The position numbers were made by a program, and so were the translations under genes. Under the pieces are notes generated by a model. It worked only from the letters and a program-made list of their open reading frames with translations. It made no database searches and was not told the DNA's origin. A DNA stretch of 6,855 nt from Colimorpha_A sp045593985. GTDB taxonomy: Bacteria > Bacillota > Clostridia > Oscillospirales > CAG-272. The DNA is taken from the NCBI GenBank assembly GCA_045593985.1, contig JAZNXR010000117.1:1-6855 (forward strand). The letters are read 5' to 3'. Below are positions 1 to 4,988 of the stretch, one piece after another (the first letter of the stretch is position 1; each line of letters opens with the position of its first letter).

Positions 1-233
1 ACTACGGAAGCGATGATAAGCGAAATGATAACGCCCTTTTTGCTTTGACCCTTGCCGAAAATGATGTAACCGTTTATCGCGGCAAAGACAGCGACAAATC
101 CGCTTATCGACTCGATAAGTCCTATCGCGTTAAGAACGAAAAACAGTACCGCACCGATGAGCGAAAAGAGAAATGCGCCCAAAGCACCGAGCAAAACGTT
201 TTCTTTCTTTTGAGTATTTTCTGTAATATCCAT
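1..233 (-). CDS. Partial small integral membrane protein, unknown function (3' end beyond window)
   Basis: This minus-strand gene starts with ATG at 233-231 and stays open to the left edge, giving 77 full codons; its C-terminus lies outside the window. The protein begins with a short polar segment (MDITENTQKKEN) followed by hydrophobic stretches at about residues 13-36 and 41-60 and the start of a third at about 67-77, separated by a Lys/Gly-rich turn (GKGQSKK). Small multi-span proteins of this style, with a charged head and Gly/Ala-rich helices, are common in Clostridia and have no assigned role; that resemblance is from memory. The start is supported by the Shine-Dalgarno sequence AGGCGG (239-244), 5 bases upstream, and by a consensus promoter at 264-292. 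The function is unknown. The open frame on the opposite strand here is a shadow. Confidence 0.8.
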   Translation of the reverse strand, partial: MDITENTQKKENVLLGALGAFLFSLIGAVLFFVLNAIGLIESISGFVAVFAAINGYIIFGKGQSKKGVIISLIIASV

Positions 234-263
234 AATGACCGCCTCAAAAAATAGTCTAACAGT

Positions 264-292
264 ATTATAAAACAAAACGCATAAAATGTCAA
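264..292 (-). promoter_or_regulatory. Consensus sigma-A promoter of the partial membrane-protein gene
   Basis: On the minus strand a perfect -35 box TTGACA (292-287) is separated by 17 bases from a perfect -10 box TATAAT (269-264). Transcription would start near 257, giving a leader of about 24 bases before the ATG at 233. It lies downstream of the tRNA terminator, so the membrane-protein gene is probably transcribed on its own. Confidence 0.88.
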
Positions 293-310
293 TAATCTAA
301 AGGAAAGGAA

Positions 311-339
311 AAAATAAAACCCCGCACTATTGTGCGGGG
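311..339 (-). terminator. Rho-independent terminator of tRNA-Thr
   Basis: Read on the minus strand, an 8-bp perfect stem CCCCGCAC/GTGCGGGG (339-332 with 327-320) encloses the 4-base loop AATA and is followed at once by a run of U broken by one A (TTTTATTTTTT). It begins 2 bases after the encoded CCA of the tRNA and so ends that transcript. It also insulates the membrane-protein promoter downstream. Confidence 0.92.
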
Positions 340-340
340 C

Positions 341-416
341 TGGAGCTGCTAATCAGAGTCGAACTGATGACCTCATCCTTACCAAGGATGTGCTCTACCA
401 ACTGAGCCATAGCAGC
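341..416 (-). tRNA. trnT: tRNA-Thr, anticodon GGU
   Basis: The minus strand folds into a complete 76-base cloverleaf. The acceptor stem GCUGCUA/UAGCAGC is fully paired. The D arm is GCUC/GAGC with loop AGUUGGUA. The anticodon stem CAUCC/GGAUG holds the loop UUGGUAA, so the anticodon is GGU, reading threonine codons ACC and ACU. The T arm AUCAG/CUGAU carries the loop UUCGACU. The discriminator base is U and the 3' CCA is encoded. There is no stem mismatch and no intron. The gene is a single-tRNA transcription unit with its own promoter (430-458) and terminator (311-339). Confidence 0.97.
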
Positions 417-429
417 GTCAACGGTTGAT

Positions 430-458
430 ATTATAGCAGATTAAAAGCATTTTGTCAA
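430..458 (-). promoter_or_regulatory. Strong promoter of tRNA-Thr
   Basis: On the minus strand a perfect TTGACA (458-453) and a perfect TATAAT (435-430) are 17 bases apart, and the -10 box is preceded by TGC, an extended -10 element. The upstream sequence is rich in A and T runs, as in UP elements of stable-RNA promoters. The -10 box lies 13 bases before the mature tRNA 5' end, so the 5' leader is only a few bases long. Confidence 0.92.
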
Positions 459-479
459 TACTTTTTTGCAAAATATTTT

Positions 480-510
480 AATAACCTGCGGAAAAAATCC
501 GCAGGTTATT
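480..510 (-). terminator. Hairpin terminator of the glycosylase-transporter-ABC-F operon
   Basis: A perfect 13-bp inverted repeat (510-498 with 492-480) with a 5-base loop starts on the base right after the ABC-F stop codon. The core CCUGCGGA/UCCGCAGG is GC-rich and the 3' arm ends in UUAUU. The downstream tract (AAAATATTTT) is a poor U-run, so termination may be weaker than at the tRNA terminator. The tRNA promoter lies just beyond, so any readthrough would pass into the tRNA gene. Confidence 0.72.
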
Positions 511-2412
511 TTATAGCTCGGACAGACTGTCAAGAAGCTCGTAAAGCGCGAGGAGCTTTTCTTCGCATTCATTAAGCTCTGTTGAGAGGGAAGCGAGTCT
601 TACGTGGTCAAACGCCGCATCTCCCGACATTTCGTCATTGATTTCTTCAATGCGTCCTTCAATACGGGCAATATCGTCCTTCGCCTTGATAATTTTTCGC
701 TCAATCTTGCGCTTTTCGGCAAGATCTCGCTTGGCGCTGAGGTACTGCTCCTTCGACTGCGACACTGGCTCGGCCTTTACGGACGTACCCTCCGAAGGAA
801 CTAATCCCTTTTTATATGCAAGGAAGGACTGATAATCTCCCTCGTAAACAAAAACCTTTCCGCTTTCATGCGTTCCGAAATCCGCAATCCTCGTTGCGAG
901 CTTGCTGACAAAATAACGGTCGTGCGAAACGGCAATAACGGTTCCTTCAAAATCCTCAATAGCCTTCTCAAGACGTTCTCGGGAAACAATATCAAGATGG
1001 TTCGTCGGCTCATCGAGAATGAGCAGATTCATCTTCGACAGCATAAGCTTCGCCAAGGTCAGGCGTGCCTTTTCACCTCCGCTTAGCGAGGCAACCCTTT
1101 TGTAAACATCGTCACCCTTAAAAAGGAAGAGCGCCAAGGTGTTGCGAAGGAGCGTTTCGTTCATTGTAGGATAAGTATTCCAAAGCTCATCAAGGACGGT
1201 GCCGGAAGGATGAAGATCCTGATTTTCCTGATCGTAATATCCGATTTTTACGTTTGATCCGAGAAGAACAGAGCCGGAATCAGCTCCAAGCCGTCCTGCC
1301 AGAATCTTGATAAGCGTCGATTTTCCGCAGCCGTTTTCTCCCGTAATAAACAGGCGATCATGCTTTTTTACCTGAAATGTCACGTTGTCAAACAGAGGCC
1401 TGCCGGGATACGCCTTGCGAAGTCTGTCTACTGACATAACGTCGTTTCCGCTTTCGCCGGAAAGCTCAAAGCGCATACGAACGGTGTCGGGGAGCGCTTC
1501 GGGTTTATCGAGCTTTTCCATTTTGTCAAGCTGCTTTTGACGGCTCTCCGCAGCAATGATGTTTCGCTCTCGGTTCCACCTTCTTTGCTGCTCGATATAA
1601 GCCTCAATTCGCTTTATTTCCTTTTGCTGATTGCGATAATGACGCTCCTCGATCTCACGGTCAACCTCTTTTTGCTTGACGTAAGCAGTATAATTGCCTT
1701 TATAAAGTTTGCCCTTGCAATTCTCGATTTCAAGAATTGAGTCAACTATGCTGTCAAGGAAATAACGGTCGTGAGAAATAATAAGAACGGTTTTCTTGCT
1801 TGCCTTAAGATAACCCTCAAGCCAGAAAAGCGCAGACATATCAAGATGGTTTGTCGGCTCGTCCAGCATCAGAATATCGGGATCCGAAAGGAGCAGGCAG
1901 GAAAGGGAAAGGCGGGTTTTCTGACCGCCGCTGAGAGAGGATACGGGCTTGTCCCAAAAGGCCTCGGGCAGACCGAGATTTTTAAGAATACCCTTGCATC
2001 TGCCTCGAAATTCATAGCCGCCTCGAGCAGTAAAACTCTCTTGCAAGGCGGAAAAGCGTCTTGCATCCTCCTCGCTTCCGCTTTTTTGCGCCTGTATGCG
2101 AAGCTCCTCAAGCCGCTTTTCGTCCTCAAGGAGGTCGCTGAAGGCTGAATATGCCTCGTCGAGGATCGTATTCGTGCTTTCGTAAGCTATGTTTTGCTCA
2201 AGGACACCGATGGTGTGATTTTTTGCAATATAGTAAGCGCCGCCGCTTTGTTCCCGCTTTCCCGAGATTATCGAGAAAAGCGAGGATTTTCCTGCGCCGT
2301 TCACGCCGATGATCCCGAGCTTCTCACCTTCCTGTACGGTGAAGGAAACGTCGGTCAGAACCTCGTCAACACCGAAGGAAAGCGAGATGCCCTCACAGTT
2401 AAGTGCAATCAT
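511..2412 (-). CDS. ABC-F family ATPase (ribosome-associated translation factor, YdiF/YheS-like)
   Basis: This 633-residue soluble protein has two ABC ATPase domains and no membrane segment, the hallmark of ABC-F proteins, which bind the ribosomal E site and relieve stalled or antibiotic-blocked translation. Domain 1 has Walker A GVNGAGKSS (36-44), signature LSGGQ (160-164), Walker B LMLDEP (181-186) and switch SHDRY (213-217). Domain 2 has Walker A GENGCGKST (358-366), signature LSGGE (443-447), Walker B LILDEP (464-469) and SHDRY (496-500). All catalytic motifs are intact. Between the domains a charged helical linker (about 240-305) corresponds to the P-site tRNA-interaction motif. Residues about 555-633 form a Lys/Glu-rich coiled-coil tail. 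Length and motif details recall Bacillus YdiF (comparison from memory). The linker is not obviously extended as in antibiotic-resistance ABC-Fs, so a housekeeping role is more likely. It is the last gene of the operon, 6 bases after the zinc-ribbon stop. The ATG has no clear Shine-Dalgarno sequence, so translation is probably coupled. Confidence 0.93.
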   Translation of the reverse strand: MIALNCEGISLSFGVDEVLTDVSFTVQEGEKLGIIGVNGAGKSSLFSIISGKREQSGGAYYIAKNHTIGVLEQNIAYESTNTILDEAYSAFSDLLEDEKRLEELRIQAQKSGSEEDARRFSALQESFTARGGYEFRGRCKGILKNLGLPEAFWDKPVSSLSGGQKTRLSLSCLLLSDPDILMLDEPTNHLDMSALFWLEGYLKASKKTVLIISHDRYFLDSIVDSILEIENCKGKLYKGNYTAYVKQKEVDREIEERHYRNQQKEIKRIEAYIEQQRRWNRERNIIAAESRQKQLDKMEKLDKPEALPDTVRMRFELSGESGNDVMSVDRLRKAYPGRPLFDNVTFQVKKHDRLFITGENGCGKSTLIKILAGRLGADSGSVLLGSNVKIGYYDQENQDLHPSGTVLDELWNTYPTMNETLLRNTLALFLFKGDDVYKRVASLSGGEKARLTLAKLMLSKMNLLILDEPTNHLDIVSRERLEKAIEDFEGTVIAVSHDRYFVSKLATRIADFGTHESGKVFVYEGDYQSFLAYKKGLVPSEGTSVKAEPVSQSKEQYLSAKRDLAEKRKIERKIIKAKDDIARIEGRIEEINDEMSGDAAFDHVRLASLSTELNECEEKLLALYELLDSLSEL

Positions 2413-2418
2413 TACTTT

Positions 2419-2775
2419 TTAACGCTTTTCGCCGCATTTAGGGCAATAACAGCAGTCCTTCTTCATTCTTGTGCCGCATTTAGGGCAGGACACGAAGCAC
2501 ATAAGATCGTAAAGCTCGGTCTCCGCCTCGGCAATTTGATAGTTATAATCGTCGATTTTGTCAAAAAGCTCGGTATACGCTTCCTCGCTGACTGCATCGC
2601 CGTTTTTCTCGGCATAGCGAAGCTTTCCGACCTCGGTATAAGCATCGTTCATTTTAGTGTTGAGAGAGGAAATTTTGTACTTGAGCTTTGCCATGTCAGT
2701 CAGCCTTTCAGCGCCCCTGACAGTGCTTTCGGCGGTGCTTGAAACGGTCTTTGAAAATTCCTTCCAGAAATCCAT
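2419..2775 (-). CDS. Small coiled-coil protein with C-terminal zinc ribbon, unknown function
   Basis: This 118-residue protein has three parts. Residues 1-28 form an amphipathic, Ser/Thr-rich N-terminus starting MDFWKEFSK. Residues about 29-92 are a charged helical region that probably forms a coiled-coil hairpin. The C-terminus is a zinc ribbon with CPKC at 97-100 and CPKC at 111-114, plus C93, C108 and C109 nearby. Four Cys in two CxxC knuckles would bind one zinc ion. No signal peptide or membrane helix is visible. Zinc-ribbon proteins of this layout (helical N-terminus, CPxCG tail) are frequent in Firmicutes, without a known role. The start is supported by GGAGGG (2792-2787), 11 bases upstream and lying inside the end of the transporter gene, whose stop is 4 bases away. 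The gene is therefore cotranscribed between the transporter and the ABC-F gene. The tail could bind RNA, ribosome or protein; none of this is shown. Confidence 0.88.
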   Translation of the reverse strand: MDFWKEFSKTVSSTAESTVRGAERLTDMAKLKYKISSLNTKMNDAYTEVGKLRYAEKNGDAVSEEAYTELFDKIDDYNYQIAEAETELYDLMCFVSCPKCGTRMKKDCCYCPKCGEKR

Positions 2776-2779
2776 TATA

Positions 2780-3955
2780 TTACTTTCCCTCCGTTACGAA
2801 TTCTTTATCAATGCAAATTACGGTTAAAAACTTGTCGTCAATTCCCTTGACAAGGGAGGCCATTTCCTTTTTGATCTCCTCGTCACCGAGCTTGATCGAA
2901 AAAGGAACTGCCATATCAAATATCAGATTAGTGTGGCTGTCGCCGAGGACCATGCGGAAATCGTGAATCGTTATCTGAGGATGAATCGTTTTTGCAAGCT
3001 CGCATACTCGGCCTCTTATTTCGTTAATGGTTTCGTCGTCGGTTACGATGGGATCAAGATGAATAACGGCGCTGCATTTCAGATTCTTTGAGAGATTCTG
3101 CTCGACGGTGTCTATTATGTCGTGCGCGACAAGAATGTCTATCGATTGGGAAACCTCGGCGTGCAAGCTTAACATAACCCGACCGGGGCCGTAATTATGT
3201 ACGACAAGGTCGTGTATTCCGACGATTTCGGGGTAGGAAAGAACGATCTTTCTGACCTCGTCAACGAAATCAGCTTCGGGTGGTGTTCCGAGAAGCGGAT
3301 CTATGGTCTCCTTTGCGGATCTTATTCCCGAATAGATAATGAAGGCGGAGATGATCAGACCGCACCAGCCGTCAAAGTTAAAGCTTGAAAAGCGTGAAAG
3401 AATAGTACAAACAAGAACGGCGGAGGTCGAAATGCAGTCGGTCAATGAGTCAACGGCAGTTGCCTTCATTGCATGCGAATTGATCTTTTTTCCGACGCTT
3501 CTGTTATAAATGAAGATGTAAAGCTTCACTAAAACGGAAAGCCCGAGAACGATTATCGCAACGAAGTCGAAGGTAAGAGTTCCGCCCTTTAAAATATTGG
3601 AGATCGAGCTTTTTCCAAGCTCAAAGCCCATGAGCATGATAAGCATAGACACGACAAGAGCAGAAAGATATTCAATTCTTCCGTGACCGAAGGGATGGCC
3701 CTCGTCAGGCTTCTGATCGGCAAGCTTAAAGCCGATAAGCGTAATAACCGACGAGCCGGCATCTCCGAGATTGTTAAAGGCGTCAGCGCTTATTGCAACC
3801 GAGCCGGTTATAAAAGAAACTGCAAGCTTTGCCACGCAAAGAAGAATGTTTAAAACAATTCCTACGATACCGCAAAGAAATCCGTATTTAGAGCGCACCG
3901 AGGAGTCGGTGACGTCTTTATTTTTGATAAAAAGCTTAGCCAAAAGCGTTATCAT
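2780..3955 (-). CDS. Cation diffusion facilitator (CDF) transporter, probably Mn(II) efflux
   Basis: This 391-residue inner-membrane protein belongs to the CDF family, which exports divalent metals in exchange for protons. Six hydrophobic segments lie at about 26-48, 52-77, 96-113, 130-150, 165-187 and 196-209. The family motif GHPFGHG is at 86-92, after TM2. The transport-site pairs appear as N61-x3-D65 in TM2 and D169-x3-D173 in TM5. Zinc CDFs usually have H/D-x3-D and H-x3-D; an N/D plus D/D site is known to me from manganese exporters such as pneumococcal MntE, so Mn(II) is the likely substrate. The protein is about 90 residues longer than FieF (about 300) because the cytoplasmic domain seems duplicated (about 228-303 and 308-386). 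The ATG overlaps the glycosylase stop codon as ATGA; a Shine-Dalgarno AAAGG lies at 3968-3964. Metal specificity is inference; the family call is firm. Confidence 0.92.
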   Translation of the reverse strand: MITLLAKLFIKNKDVTDSSVRSKYGFLCGIVGIVLNILLCVAKLAVSFITGSVAISADAFNNLGDAGSSVITLIGFKLADQKPDEGHPFGHGRIEYLSALVVSMLIMLMGFELGKSSISNILKGGTLTFDFVAIIVLGLSVLVKLYIFIYNRSVGKKINSHAMKATAVDSLTDCISTSAVLVCTILSRFSSFNFDGWCGLIISAFIIYSGIRSAKETIDPLLGTPPEADFVDEVRKIVLSYPEIVGIHDLVVHNYGPGRVMLSLHAEVSQSIDILVAHDIIDTVEQNLSKNLKCSAVIHLDPIVTDDETINEIRGRVCELAKTIHPQITIHDFRMVLGDSHTNLIFDMAVPFSIKLGDEEIKKEMASLVKGIDDKFLTVICIDKEFVTEGK

Positions 3956-4785
3956 TGTTTAAACCTTTCGTAATAGAAAAGATACTGCTGAACAAGCCCC
4001 GCGGTGTTCGGAAGTGCTTTGTGATCGAAGCCGTCGGGATAATACTTGTCAAGGACTCGCTTGATCCAAACGTCGATAGGGAAGCAGTCAAGACGTCCGT
4101 AAGCAAACAGCGCAACGCAGGACGCAACCTTCAGCCCGACGCCCTTGATGCTCATAAGAGCCTCAAGAAGCTCATCGGTCGACAGAGCCTCAAGAGCTTC
4201 AAGGTCAATCTCGCCCGATGCGACCTTCGTTGCGGCATCGTGTATGTAGGGAGCGCGGAAGCCTACCTTAAGCTCTCGGAGCTTCTCGATTCCAATTTCG
4301 GCAACCCTCTTTGCGGAAGGGAAGGAGTAAAAGTCACCGACCGAATAAGAATTGATCTTGTCTCCGTATTCTCTTGAAATCGCTTCCACGAGCGACCGAA
4401 TTCTCGGAATATTGTTATTCTGCGAAATGATAAACGAGCAAAGCGTTTCCCATTTTTCCTGACGGAGCAGGCGTATTCCCGAGCCGTATTCCATTGCTTT
4501 CTGAAGCACCGAATCGTCAGGGCGCGCCGTTGATATTTCCTCTCTTAACAACGAATAATCAACGTCAAGAGCGAGATATCTTTTCCAAATGCTTTGAAAA
4601 TCGTCCTCGTTTGCGCCGACAATCGTAATCTTATCGTCCTCTTGGATAAAATCAACCGACCTGCCGAATGCAATTCCCGAATATGAACGGTCGCTGCTTT
4701 TTACGAAGCGGAAGGACTGACCGCAGTCGAATATCAAATCAAGGTCAAAATGCTTCGGCCTGTTAAATGTCACGTGGTCTACCAT
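3952..4785 (-). CDS. ogg: OGG1-type 8-oxoguanine DNA glycosylase / AP lyase
   Basis: This 277-residue DNA repair enzyme removes 8-oxoguanine paired with C and should then cleave the abasic strand through a Schiff-base lysine. Residues 1 to about 95 form the OGG N-terminal domain with GQSFRF at 22-27; G22 matches human OGG1 G42, which recognises oxidised guanine. Residues about 110-260 are the helix-hairpin-helix GPD fold: SQNNN (121-125), hairpin KGVGLK (214-219) with catalytic K219, then D238 in FPIDVW. K219 and D238 are 19 residues apart, as are K249 and D268 in human OGG1. C223, Q266 and F270 match human C253, Q315 and F319 of the base pocket (human residues from memory). No iron-sulphur Cys cluster of the MutY/Nth kind is present. 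The start has a strong Shine-Dalgarno AAGGAG (4797-4792) 6 bases upstream. It is the first gene of the operon and its stop overlaps the transporter start. Confidence 0.95.
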   Translation of the reverse strand: MVDHVTFNRPKHFDLDLIFDCGQSFRFVKSSDRSYSGIAFGRSVDFIQEDDKITIVGANEDDFQSIWKRYLALDVDYSLLREEISTARPDDSVLQKAMEYGSGIRLLRQEKWETLCSFIISQNNNIPRIRSLVEAISREYGDKINSYSVGDFYSFPSAKRVAEIGIEKLRELKVGFRAPYIHDAATKVASGEIDLEALEALSTDELLEALMSIKGVGLKVASCVALFAYGRLDCFPIDVWIKRVLDKYYPDGFDHKALPNTAGLVQQYLFYYERFKQ

Positions 4786-4813
4786 ACTTCGCTCCTTTTG
4801 TCATATTTATATC

Positions 4814-4842
4814 ATTATACCACAAAACCCGCCCAATTCCAA
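4814..4842 (-). promoter_or_regulatory. Promoter of the four-gene operon
   Basis: On the minus strand TTGGAA (4842-4837, 4 of 6 consensus bases) and a perfect TATAAT (4819-4814) are 17 bases apart, and the -10 box is preceded by TGG, an extended -10 element that may offset the weak -35. Transcription would start near 4807, giving a leader of only about 22 bases, too short for a riboswitch. No other promoter of this quality was seen inside the operon. Confidence 0.82.
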
Positions 4843-4905
4843 CACCAAACCCAAAATTTCTATAATATATTTTATTCCTTAAAGGATAATTTTTTTATTA
4901 TGCTC

Positions 4906-4934
4906 TTGACCGAGCGAGCAGGGTGGTGTATAAT
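4906..4934 (+). promoter_or_regulatory. Promoter of the M23-like gene
   Basis: TTGACC (4906-4911, 5 of 6 consensus bases) is followed after 17 bases by a perfect TATAAT (4929-4934). The start would be near 4941, leaving a leader of about 48 bases before the ATG at 4989. The -35 box lies 63 bases from the -35 box of the divergent operon promoter, so the two units share one control region (4843-4905). Confidence 0.85.
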
Positions 4935-4988
4935 GTAATTGTCGAAATATGTACTATCGTATGAAATCAAACCGAAAGGCGTAGAAAT

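Noticed and set aside
45..254. 69-codon plus-strand frame
   Set aside because: It is antisense to the partial membrane-protein gene, which has a consensus promoter and ribosome binding site; the plus-strand product is a charged, featureless chain.
1771..2148. 125-codon plus-strand frame and other short frames within 511-4785
   Set aside because: All overlap well-recognised genes in other frames and show no independent ribosome binding sites or domains.
511..2412. Antibiotic-resistance ABC-F (Vga/Lsa/OptrA type)
   Set aside because: The inter-domain linker is not obviously extended, the motifs resemble housekeeping YdiF/YheS-like proteins, and the gene is embedded in a chromosomal operon without mobile elements.
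2194..2742. 182-codon open frame on the plus strand
   Set aside because: It is antisense to the ABC-F start and the zinc-ribbon gene, both clearly real, and its product has no recognisable family.
4786..4813. Possible manganese or other riboswitch before the operon
   Set aside because: The leader between the predicted start near 4807 and the ATG is about 22 bases, too short for any known riboswitch fold.
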